This document shows, in pieces, positions 1-5,769 of a stretch of DNA of 5,769 nt. Within the stretch, counting starts at the first letter, position 1. Each line of letters begins with the position of its first letter. The position numbers were made by a program, and so were the translations under genes. A model generated the notes under the pieces. It had not been told where the DNA came from. It worked only from the letters and a program-made list of their open reading frames with translations, and made no database searches. This DNA comes from Pseudomonadota bacterium (GTDB taxonomy: Bacteria; Pseudomonadota; Gammaproteobacteria; SZUA-229): positions 1-5,769 of the forward strand of contig JADFWE010000326.1 in NCBI GenBank assembly GCA_015222915.1, written 5' to 3'.

Positions 1-1679
1 AGTTCATAACGGTCTTCGCTGTGCAGGCGTTCGATGATGTCTTTATAGACGCCGGTGATGTTATCGGTGTTTTCCGTTTCCGGTGTCTGCAGGACAGAGA
101 GCAGCTGCAGCGGCTTTTCAAATTCACTGTCTCGAAAACGCTCCAGCAATGCAGCGGCTGAGATATCCGGGTTTGTTTCGATGGTGGTCTGCAGCGTATG
201 CAGCAATGGCAGGCCTTTGGTGATCGCGCCTTTAAAATGATCGGGTACTTTATGATGGCCTGCCAGTACCGGATTCTGTAATAACAGGGCAATCGCTATA
301 CGGGTTTTATTATTCTGCACCAGCTGACCACGAACAGGTTTAGCGTTCGTCACCGGTGTTCGGCGTTGGATGTTCTTTTTTTCAATATCTGCAGACATCT
401 TTGATTCCAGGTGCTGCTGACTCAGGCCGACCAGTGATGACAGTTCTTCTATCAGCAGGTCTTTGTAGAGGCTGTTATGCATCTTCTCGATCAGTGCATT
501 GGCTTTCTGGGCGAGCTTCGCCTTGCCCTCAGTGGTGCTGATATCACATTCAGTTTTCAGATTGTCAAACAGGAAGTCAGACAGGGTAGTGGCATGTTTT
601 ATGCGTTGTTCGAAAGCCTCTTTACCTTCCTTTCTTACCATGGTATCCGGGTCTTCTTTTTCCGGCAGGAAAAGAAAGCGCGCGATCATGCCGTCACGGA
701 TGACGGACAAGGTGTTCTCCAGCGCGCGCCATGCGGCTTTCTTACCGGCATTGTCTCCGTCATAACAGAATACGATCTCGTGCGTAGTGCGAAAAGTTTT
801 CTGGATCTGGTCGGTAGTGGTAGCGGTGCCCAGTGAGGCGACGGCATACTGGATACCGCTCTGTGCAAGTGCGACCACATCCATATATCCCTCCACTACG
901 ATGATACGTTCGATTTTTCTTAATGCCTGTCTGGTCTCATACAGACCATAGAGTTCATAACCTTTGTGAAAGACCGCGTTTTCCGGTGAGTTAAGATATT
1001 TGGGTTCTCCTTTGTCCAGGACACGGCCACCGAAACCGATGATACGGCCACGCTGATCGGTAATCGGGAAGATGATGCGGTCACGAAAACGGTCATAGGT
1101 CTTGTTGTTGTCATTGCTGACGATCATGCCGGTTTTTTTCAGTGCCGCTAGATTCTCTGTGGTTTTTCCTATCCGGCTTAACAGGAAGTCCCAGCCATCA
1201 GGCGCGTAGCCGATCTTAAACTGAAGGGCGATCTCGCCGCTGAGTCCGCGTTGTTTTAGATATTCGATGGCGCGTTCTGATGTTTTGAGTTGCTGCTGGA
1301 ACAGTTCACTGGCCTGTTTTAAAACATCGTACAGAGGCTGTTTGTCCTCAGTGTTCTTATTGTGAGCAAAACCGTCATTCTCATGCGGTACATCCAGGTG
1401 CTGGTCTGCCGCCAGGGTTTCGATGGCATCGACATAACTCAGGTGATCGTAGTCCATCAAAAAACCGATGACGTTGCCTTTGGCGTGGCAGCCGAAACAG
1501 TAAAAAAACTGTTTATTCTCACTGACGGTGAACGACGGCGTTTTCTCGTTATGAAAAGGGCAGCAGGCGGTAAATTCCTTGCCTTTTCTCTTCAGTGGTA
1601 CGCGCGCATTGATCACCTCGACGATATCGCTTCGAGTGATCAGGTCATCAATAAAATTTTGAGGGATACGGCCAGCCAC
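1..1679 (-). CDS. dnaG: DNA primase DnaG, C-terminus cut off by window edge
   Basis: This primase makes the short RNA primers that start Okazaki fragments and leading strands at the replication fork, working with the DnaB helicase. I translated the frame by hand from a GTG at 1679 to the left edge: 559 complete codons, no stop and no frameshift. E. coli DnaG has 581 residues, so only the tail should be missing. The N-terminus MAGRIPQNFIDDLITRSDIV matches the family. The CHC2 zinc finger is complete (C40, H43, C61, C64). The RNA-polymerase core has the FGGR motif near residues 216-219 and YLNSPE after it. The TOPRIM metal site has VVEGYMD (E263) and YDGD (D307, D309). A polar linker near residues 430-455 leads to the helicase-binding C-terminal domain. 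The start is GTG because no in-frame ATG exists near the conserved N-terminus. The gene lies 11 bases after dgt, probably in the same operon, rather than after rpsU. Confidence 0.97.
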   Translation of the reverse strand, partial: MAGRIPQNFIDDLITRSDIVEVINARVPLKRKGKEFTACCPFHNEKTPSFTVSENKQFFYCFGCHAKGNVIGFLMDYDHLSYVDAIETLAADQHLDVPHENDGFAHNKNTEDKQPLYDVLKQASELFQQQLKTSERAIEYLKQRGLSGEIALQFKIGYAPDGWDFLLSRIGKTTENLAALKKTGMIVSNDNNKTYDRFRDRIIFPITDQRGRIIGFGGRVLDKGEPKYLNSPENAVFHKGYELYGLYETRQALRKIERIIVVEGYMDVVALAQSGIQYAVASLGTATTTDQIQKTFRTTHEIVFCYDGDNAGKKAAWRALENTLSVIRDGMIARFLFLPEKEDPDTMVRKEGKEAFEQRIKHATTLSDFLFDNLKTECDISTTEGKAKLAQKANALIEKMHNSLYKDLLIEELSSLVGLSQQHLESKMSADIEKKNIQRRTPVTNAKPVRGQLVQNNKTRIAIALLLQNPVLAGHHKVPDHFKGAITKGLPLLHTLQTTIETNPDISAAALLERFRDSEFEKPLQLLSVLQTPETENTDNITGVYKDIIERLHSEDRYE

Positions 1680-1690
1680 AATAAAACAGC
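1677..1690 (-). promoter_or_regulatory. dnaG start region: GTG start with no visible Shine-Dalgarno
   Basis: The bases between the dgt stop and the dnaG GTG read GCTGTTTTATT, and neither they nor the end of dgt contain a purine-rich ribosome binding site at normal distance. The GTG is fixed by the conserved MAGRIP start of DnaG. A weak start directly behind dgt suggests that dnaG translation depends on ribosomes finishing dgt (translational coupling), which would keep primase levels low. The coupling is inference. Confidence 0.5.
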
Positions 1691-2896
1691 TTATGGATGC
1701 AGGTTGACGAAGGATAACTGTCGAGGGTTGAAGATCCTTTCATATTCGACGATGGCATAACGGTCGGTCATGCCTGCGATGTAATCCGAGATGCCGCGCG
1801 CGATGCCGATATCACCATGTTTGTCCCTCAGTTTATGACAGTGTCCGATGGCTTCGGTCGGCAGGATATTGGTATCGTTCATGAAAGCATTGAACAACGA
1901 TTCGATGACATCGGCTGCTTTTTTACTCATGCGGTGCACACGGTAATGCTGGTACAGGTTCTTGCGCAGGAACTGTTTTAATTCGAGTTTTTCTTCGATC
2001 ATGCTGTCACTGAAGGCCATCAGGCGCTGTCCATGATTGCGCACGTCTTCGATCGATTTCAGCCTGGCGTCGTTGATGTTCTCTCGTGAGGTATCGATCA
2101 GATCAACGACCATGACGTTGATCATGCGCCTGATGATTTCATGGATGAGTTTCTTGTCGTCCAGCCCCGGGTATTTTTTATCGACGATGTCGTACTGTGT
2201 CCTGAACAGTCTGATCTTCAGCAGGTCATCGATGGTGATCAGGCCATAGCGGATACCGTCATCGATATCGTGGTTGTTATATGCGGTTTCATCGGAGTAG
2301 TCGGTCAGCTGAGCTTCCAGGCTCGGCTGTGTGCTGTCGATAAAGCGCTGGCCGACGTCTCCAAGCTTTTTGGCATTGTTCAGCGCGCAATGTTTGAGGA
2401 TACCTTCGCGGGTTTCGAAGCTGAGGTTGAGACCGTCGAAGTCGGCGTATTTCTGTTCCAGTTTGTCGACCACGCGAAGTGACTGGATATTGTGTTCGAA
2501 GCCGCCGAAGTCTTTCATGCAGCGGTTCAATGCTGTCTGTCCGGCGTGGCCAAAGGGTGTGTGTCCCAGATCATGAGCCAGTGCGATGGCTTCGGTCAGG
2601 TCTTCATGCAGTCGCAGTTCACGGGCGATGCTACGCGCGATCTGGGCGACTTCGAGTGAGTGGGTAAGGCGGGTACGGAACAGATCACCCTCGTGGTTAA
2701 CAAAGACCTGGGTCTTGTACTCCAGGCGGCGGAAAGCGGCGGAGTGGATGATGCGGTCCCGGTCACGCTGATATTCATTGCGATAAGTCGGGTGTGATTC
2801 ATCATGGCGACGTCCTCTTGACCGGGTATCATCGCAGGCGTAGTCGATCAGAAAACCGCTATAACTGCTGTTTGAGCCTTTGTTTTGATCTGTCAT
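1691..2896 (-). CDS. dgt: dGTPase-like HD-domain dNTP triphosphohydrolase
   Basis: The protein is predicted to hydrolyse dGTP, and possibly other dNTPs, to the deoxynucleoside plus triphosphate, acting in the cytoplasm on the dNTP pool. It has 401 residues, like the shorter dGTPase-like subfamily and unlike the 505-residue E. coli Dgt. The family signature RDRDRIIHSAAFRRL lies at residues 44-58. The HD metal-binding set is complete: H79 in RLTHS, H108-D109 in AHDLGHTPFGH, with H112 and H117, and H135 in FEHN. The conserved C-terminal DYIAGMTDRYA lies at 371-381. The ATG is preceded only by a weak GACGGA ribosome site, and the N-terminus has the usual length before the SRGRR-like segment. The gene sits 23 bases after aroB and 11 before dnaG, so co-transcription is likely. 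Substrate range within this family varies and cannot be read from the sequence. The symbol is given by family, not by proven orthology to E. coli dgt. Confidence 0.92.
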   Translation of the reverse strand: MTDQNKGSNSSYSGFLIDYACDDTRSRGRRHDESHPTYRNEYQRDRDRIIHSAAFRRLEYKTQVFVNHEGDLFRTRLTHSLEVAQIARSIARELRLHEDLTEAIALAHDLGHTPFGHAGQTALNRCMKDFGGFEHNIQSLRVVDKLEQKYADFDGLNLSFETREGILKHCALNNAKKLGDVGQRFIDSTQPSLEAQLTDYSDETAYNNHDIDDGIRYGLITIDDLLKIRLFRTQYDIVDKKYPGLDDKKLIHEIIRRMINVMVVDLIDTSRENINDARLKSIEDVRNHGQRLMAFSDSMIEEKLELKQFLRKNLYQHYRVHRMSKKAADVIESLFNAFMNDTNILPTEAIGHCHKLRDKHGDIGIARGISDYIAGMTDRYAIVEYERIFNPRQLSFVNLHP

Positions 2897-2919
2897 TATC
2901 AGTCCGTCATCAGCTATGG

Positions 2920-4005
2920 TTATTTTTGAGCGATGCTGTGTTCCAGGGCTTTGTTCAGGTCGTCCAGGGTATAGTCACTGGTGACCACGGACTGGCCGAT
3001 GCCTTTCATCAGCACCAGCCGCAGTACGCCGTCGATCACTTTTTTATCGACAGACATAAGTTCGCGAAATGTTGCTGCACTGAGGCTGGCAGGAGCCTTA
3101 ACCGGAAGTTTGGCCTGCTCGATGAGATCGATGGTCTGCCTGGTTTCATCATCATCCATCCAGCCCATCTGGTTGGACATGATCGCCGCCATGCACATAC
3201 CGGCACCGACCGCTTCACCATGTAACCATTCGCCATAACCCATGCCATTTTCGATGGCGTGGCCAAAGGTATGACCGAGGTTGAGCAGTGCGCGTCTGCC
3301 GCTCTCACGTTCATCGGCAGCGACTATATCGGCCTTGGTCTGGCAGGATACCTCGATGGCATAAGCGAGCGCTTTTTTATCGCGCTGCAACAGTGCAGAC
3401 ATATTGGTTTGCAGCCAGTTGAAGAAGTCTTTATCGCATATCAGGCCGTATTTGATGATCTCGGCAAGACCGGCGCTTAACTCACGGTCGGGCAGGGTAT
3501 CGAGGGTGTCGATGTCGGCGATCACAGCTCTAGGCTGGTAGAAGGCACCGATCATATTTTTGCCCAGTGCATGGTTGACACCGGTTTTACCGCCGACGGA
3601 AGAATCGACCTGGGACAGCAGGGTAGTGGGAATCTGAATCAGGTGCACGCCGCGCTGATAGCTGGCAGCGGCAAAACCAGCCATGTCGCCGACCACGCCG
3701 CCGCCGAGGGCGATGACCGTGGTGTTGCGGTCAAAACGATTGCGCAACAGGCCGTCGTAGATCTGGTTCAGCACTTCGAGATTCTTGTATTTTTCGCCAT
3801 CGGGCAGGATGACGGCTTCATGTTTCAGGCCACTTAACATGGTCTGTGTTTTTTCCAGGTATAGCGGTGCGACGGTCTCGTTACTGACGATCAGGGCGCT
3901 GTTCCCCGGGATGTGCTGTTTCAGCAGGTCGGCCTGGCCAAGGAGGCCGTTATCGATATATATCGGGTAACTGCGTTCACCGAGGTCAACTGTTAGTGTT
4001 GTCAT
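2920..4005 (-). CDS. aroB: 3-dehydroquinate synthase
   Basis: AroB converts DAHP to 3-dehydroquinate, the second step of the shikimate pathway to chorismate, using NAD+ and a divalent metal in the cytoplasm. The product has 361 residues, the normal family length. The NAD-binding part contains the glycine-rich [13 protein letters not shown] at residues 99-111, followed by [19 protein letters not shown] at 126-144. The three metal ligands expected from E. coli (E184, H247, H264) appear as E182 in LAEIIKYG, H245 in LGHTFGHA and H262 in LHGEAVGAG. The start ATG has only a weak ribosome site (AGAAG about 8 bases upstream), but the N-terminus [17 protein letters not shown] matches the family. The gene follows aroK by 72 bases and precedes dgt by 23. 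Aro genes at this locus are commonly paired, and nothing suggests damage. Confidence 0.98.
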   Translation of the reverse strand: MTTLTVDLGERSYPIYIDNGLLGQADLLKQHIPGNSALIVSNETVAPLYLEKTQTMLSGLKHEAVILPDGEKYKNLEVLNQIYDGLLRNRFDRNTTVIALGGGVVGDMAGFAAASYQRGVHLIQIPTTLLSQVDSSVGGKTGVNHALGKNMIGAFYQPRAVIADIDTLDTLPDRELSAGLAEIIKYGLICDKDFFNWLQTNMSALLQRDKKALAYAIEVSCQTKADIVAADERESGRRALLNLGHTFGHAIENGMGYGEWLHGEAVGAGMCMAAIMSNQMGWMDDDETRQTIDLIEQAKLPVKAPASLSAATFRELMSVDKKVIDGVLRLVLMKGIGQSVVTSDYTLDDLNKALEHSIAQK

Positions 4006-4052
4006 CTTTGTGCTTCTGTCCGTCGTGTTTTGCTTGTTCTGAAATAAATGGA

Positions 4053-4081
4053 ATAACGCCGTCGTAGCCTGGAGGCGTTAT
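4053..4081 (-). other. Stem-loop overlapping the aroK stop codon
   Basis: ATAACGCC at 4053-4060 and GGCGTTAT at 4074-4081 form an 8-base perfect inverted repeat around a 13-base loop. The aroK TAA stop lies inside one arm. On the transcribed strand the hairpin is followed by TCCATTTATTTC, not a run of T, so it is not a standard terminator. It may stabilise the aroK 3' end, act as an RNA-processing site, or weakly attenuate transcription into aroB. Its role is inference. Confidence 0.55.
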
Positions 4082-4593
4082 CTGAGGTGTTTAATGATAG
4101 CCTGTATCACGCTGTGAATCGAGTTGTTTGCGGTTTCGACGGTATAATCTGCTGCTTCTTCATATAGCGGGCCGCGCTCATCCAGTAGCCGTTGCAGGAT
4201 GGCTTCGGCAGGCTCTTCGGCATGCAGCAGCGGTCTATTTTTATCTTTACTGGTGCGTTCGATAAGGGTTTTCAGGCTGCTTTTCAGATAGATGACGGTG
4301 CCGCGGTTGATCAGGTGGTTGCGGTTTCGGCTATCCAGTACAGCGCCGCCGCCGGTGGCGAGGATGATGTTTTTTTTCCGGGTCAGTTCGTCGATGACCG
4401 CTGCTTCACGTTTCCTGAAACCTTCTTCGCCTTCTTTTTCGAAGATCAGCGGGATATCAACGCCGGTACGTTCTTCTATTACGCGGTCGCTGTCGTAGAA
4501 GTCCATCTTTAATCTACGTGATAGCTGACGACCGACGGTGGTCTTGCCGGTGCCCATCAGGCCGATTAGGAAAATATTTTTTTGATTAGACAT
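4078..4593 (-). CDS. aroK: Shikimate kinase
   Basis: The enzyme phosphorylates shikimate to shikimate 3-phosphate with ATP, the fifth step of the chorismate pathway. It has 171 residues, close to E. coli AroK (173), and has one P-loop kinase domain. The Walker A motif GLMGTGKT is at residues 11-18. The shikimate-binding set is present: the D34 and D36 region in FYDSD, R60 in EGFRKRE, and the GGG at 81-83 in ATGGGAV. The lid with RTSKDKNRPLL is at 113-123, and R140 follows in DERGPLYEE. The start follows an AGGA ribosome site 4 bases away, and MSNQKNIFLIGLMG matches the family N-terminus. An eight-A run within codons 73-75 is not a disruption. aroB follows in the same direction. The gene is separated from the upstream lipoprotein gene by a terminator, so it likely has its own promoter. 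AroL is an alternative name for the isozyme, but linkage to aroB favours AroK. Confidence 0.96.
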   Translation of the reverse strand: MSNQKNIFLIGLMGTGKTTVGRQLSRRLKMDFYDSDRVIEERTGVDIPLIFEKEGEEGFRKREAAVIDELTRKKNIILATGGGAVLDSRNRNHLINRGTVIYLKSSLKTLIERTSKDKNRPLLHAEEPAEAILQRLLDERGPLYEEAADYTVETANNSIHSVIQAIIKHLR

Positions 4594-4597
4594 ACTA

Positions 4598-4601
4598 TCC
4601 T
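4598..4601 (-). promoter_or_regulatory. aroK ribosome binding site inside a small dyad
   Basis: AGGA lies 4 bases before the aroK ATG, which is rather close. It sits inside the palindrome TATCCTGGATA (4596-4606), whose single-base centre is too tight to fold as a hairpin. It could instead be a protein site or chance. Confidence 0.5.
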
Positions 4602-4605
4602 GGAT

Positions 4606-4630
4606 ATAAAAAAGCTGGGCATAAAAAAGC
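4606..4630. repeat. Two direct copies of a 10-base T-tract unit
   Basis: ATAAAAAAGC occurs at 4606-4615 and again at 4621-4630, so the period is 15 bases. On the transcribed minus strand each copy reads GCTTTTTTAT. The second copy forms the U-tract and the end of the terminator stem, and the first lies between the terminator and the aroK ribosome site. This may be a local duplication that left a spare U-tract. Confidence 0.6.
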
Positions 4631-4662
4631 GATCTGACTTTTATATAGAAGCCAGGTCGCTT
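4621..4662 (-). terminator. Rho-independent terminator of the lipoprotein gene
   Basis: On the minus strand AAGCGA-C-CTGGCTT pairs with AAGTCAG-A-TCGCTT, giving a stem of about 14 pairs. It has one C-A mismatch and one G-T pair, around the 8-base loop CTATATAA, and TTTTTTAT follows directly. The arms are 4649-4662 and 4627-4640. It lies 34 bases after the lipoprotein stop codon and ends before the aroK ribosome site. On the plus strand no T-run follows the stem, so it works only for leftward transcription. Confidence 0.85.
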
Positions 4663-4672
4663 AGGATATCAA
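4642..4672 (-). promoter_or_regulatory. Possible aroK promoter overlapping the terminator
   Basis: TTGATA (4667-4672) and TATATA (4642-4647) resemble -35 and -10 boxes, but the 19-base spacer is longer than ideal. The -10 would lie in the terminator loop, so transcription would start in the second stem arm and the aroK transcript would lack the hairpin. AT-rich DNA gives such matches easily, so support is weak. Confidence 0.22.
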
Positions 4673-4695
4673 AAAAGTTATATTGTGTATTTTTT

Positions 4696-5691
4696 TTATG
4701 GAATAGTGGTAGAGACAGTAAAGATGCTTTCTAGCCCTGAAGGTGCTGATTTTACTTTTATGGTGAGTACTTCAGTAGTAGAAGCCGTGCTACCAGTGGT
4801 ATAAGTAAGGTTAAATAGCGTCTGGTTGCCTGCAAGATTTATTGCAGCTGGTTCTACCTTTCCATCAGAGGATAAAACCTCTACTGTAGTACCGTCTGCC
4901 ATATTATAACCATATATGTCCGTAACCTTTATGGTTAAGTTTGTAGTAGTATCGATGGTGGTGGGCAAAGAACCGCTTTCGATAGAAACAGAGGCATTTG
5001 ATGAGCTCAGTGTAACCCTTGTGATGTCCCATATTAATGTAGATACCCTGTTACATACTGTGTTGTCGCCAGTACAAGGTGTGCCGGTAAATAGGCCATC
5101 AGCCGCATCGAATGTGTTATCAGCATCGCCATCTATAAACTCTTCAGTGGCAGCATCTCTCGTATCGTTATTATTTATATCCAGAAACGGTTCAGATATA
5201 TCAGTAAACGGTTCGCCTGCGTCATAAAGATCGTTATCATTTAAATCTGTAAATGATTCCTCACCTCGTGTATAAGCGATTATGATAGCGCTGTGATTTG
5301 CCGGTAAAAATGTATTTTGCCCGGATTCTGTCCAGGTGACTGAACATGCGCCTTTTGCTGTCAGACACTGAGGTTCTACTTGTCCCCAGGATGTTTCGAA
5401 TGAGATAGCAGTGTTGTCTGGAACAGGGTTGTTATTTCTATCAGCAACATATATCGATATTTCACTGGTATTTCCTTCGTGCTCGAGTGCTTCTACAGCT
5501 AATTTTTCAGTGGCGACTGAAAAGCTGTCCAGGTCAGGTGTTTGAGTTATCACGTCATTGGCAGCTGGAATTTCATTAGCGGTATCTGATGCGCTGCCTG
5601 ATTCAAAAGCGCTGTTATCACTGCTACAGCCTGCTACAGCAAATAAAGCACCTGTTATTATTGCCGTGTTTTTTAAAAAATGGTTGTTCAT
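4696..5691 (-). CDS. Predicted outer-membrane lipoprotein with Ig-like domains and EF-hand-type calcium loops
   Basis: I do not recognise a named gene. The 331-residue product starts with a lipoprotein signal: a hydrophobic stretch and lipobox VAGC, with the lipid-carrying cysteine at C22. Serine at the next position favours the outer membrane. A low-complexity Ser/Asp/Ala linker runs to about residue 55. Residues 62-140 look like a bacterial Ig-like (Big_1/invasin type) domain, with VADRNNNPVPDNTAISFET typical of that fold. Residues 145-199 hold three acidic loops of EF-hand type: D149-E160 (DLNDNDLYDAGE), D171-T182 (DINNNDTRDAAT) and D187-D198 (DGDADNTFDAAD). Residues 225-330 form a second Ig-like part (IKVTDIYGYNMADGTTVEV). 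Besides C22 there are four cysteines in two C-x6-C pairs (109/116 and 206/213), probably disulfides. It ends with its own terminator and is more AT-rich than its neighbours. A surface, adhesion or calcium-stabilised structural role is inferred. No catalytic motif was seen. Confidence 0.82.
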   Translation of the reverse strand: MNNHFLKNTAIITGALFAVAGCSSDNSAFESGSASDTANEIPAANDVITQTPDLDSFSVATEKLAVEALEHEGNTSEISIYVADRNNNPVPDNTAISFETSWGQVEPQCLTAKGACSVTWTESGQNTFLPANHSAIIIAYTRGEESFTDLNDNDLYDAGEPFTDISEPFLDINNNDTRDAATEEFIDGDADNTFDAADGLFTGTPCTGDNTVCNRVSTLIWDITRVTLSSSNASVSIESGSLPTTIDTTTNLTIKVTDIYGYNMADGTTVEVLSSDGKVEPAAINLAGNQTLFNLTYTTGSTASTTEVLTIKVKSAPSGLESIFTVSTTIP

Positions 5692-5699
5692 GTTTCATA

Positions 5700-5706
5700 C
5701 TTCCTT
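5700..5706 (-). promoter_or_regulatory. Ribosome binding site of the lipoprotein gene
   Basis: AAGGAAG on the minus strand ends 8 bases before the ATG at 5691. This selects 5691 over another ATG at 5698, which is only one base from the site and opens a different frame that does not encode the lipoprotein signal. Upstream to the window edge the DNA is AT-rich. TAAAAT (5750-5755) and TATAGA (5724-5729) are possible -10 boxes, but no convincing -35 is visible for either. Confidence 0.65.
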
Positions 5707-5769
5707 ACCCTTACAGGTAATCTTCTATAGTGAAAGAGCGTCTTTAAGGATTTTAGGTGTTACAAATAT

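Noticed and set aside
477..836. A 119-codon open frame on the plus strand
   Set aside because: It is antisense to the core of dnaG, whose frame is intact and conserved throughout, and nothing in its translation looks like a known protein.
1500..1520. Homopolymer run in dnaG as a possible frameshift or pseudogene sign
   Set aside because: The frame was followed base by base on both sides, and the CHC2 zinc finger reads through without interruption.
1362..1760. A 132-codon plus-strand open frame crossing the dnaG-dgt junction
   Set aside because: It is antisense to two conserved genes, has a composition typical of a reverse-strand shadow, and no start signal was seen.
2794..3225. A 143-codon open frame on the plus strand
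   Set aside because: It lies antisense to the well-supported aroB and dgt genes, has no recognisable domain or ribosome site, and spans both genes. It is a shadow frame.
4367..4377. A AAA AAC slippery heptamer in the eight-A run of aroK, as a programmed -1 frameshift
   Set aside because: The -1 frame ends after about a dozen codons, no stimulatory hairpin or upstream Shine-Dalgarno was seen, and the Lys-Lys-Asn codons are explained by normal coding.
4192..4512. A 106-codon plus-strand open frame inside aroK
   Set aside because: It is fully antisense to aroK, whose motifs are complete. Its Phe- and Asp-rich translation is what reversed Lys/Glu and Ile/Val codons give.

Overview
The window reads almost entirely from the minus strand and looks like chromosomal DNA of a gammaproteobacterium. 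The evidence is that the primase N-terminus, the 3-dehydroquinate synthase and the shikimate kinase all follow the E. coli proteins closely, with zinc and catalytic residues at nearly the same numbering. I cannot name a genus. No mobile element, CRISPR array, tRNA or rRNA was seen.

Layout in transcription order (right to left). (1) 5769-4696: a short upstream region, then a 331-residue predicted outer-membrane lipoprotein. It has two Ig-like beta-rich parts flanking three EF-hand-type calcium loops. (2) 4695-4594: a 102-base gap holding a strong rho-independent terminator, a possible aroK promoter and the aroK ribosome binding site. (3) 4593-2920: aroK and aroB, consecutive shikimate-pathway genes, separated by 72 bases that include a hairpin overlapping the aroK stop codon. 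(4) 2896-1691: a dGTPase-like HD-domain triphosphohydrolase (dgt), 23 bases after aroB. (5) 1679-1: dnaG primase, starting at a GTG 11 bases after dgt and running off the left edge with only its last few residues missing.

aroK-aroB-dgt-dnaG are co-directional and closely spaced, so they probably form one transcription unit. It joins aromatic amino-acid and chorismate synthesis (AroK, AroB) to dNTP control (Dgt) and replication priming (DnaG). In the classical gammaproteobacterial arrangement dnaG lies between rpsU and rpoD, and aroK often follows the pilMNOPQ genes. Here dnaG follows dgt instead of rpsU, and a lipoprotein gene with its own terminator precedes aroK. The four enzymes are ordinary housekeeping proteins. 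The lipoprotein and the gene order are the less ordinary parts. I did not find a clear candidate for a wholly new biological system.
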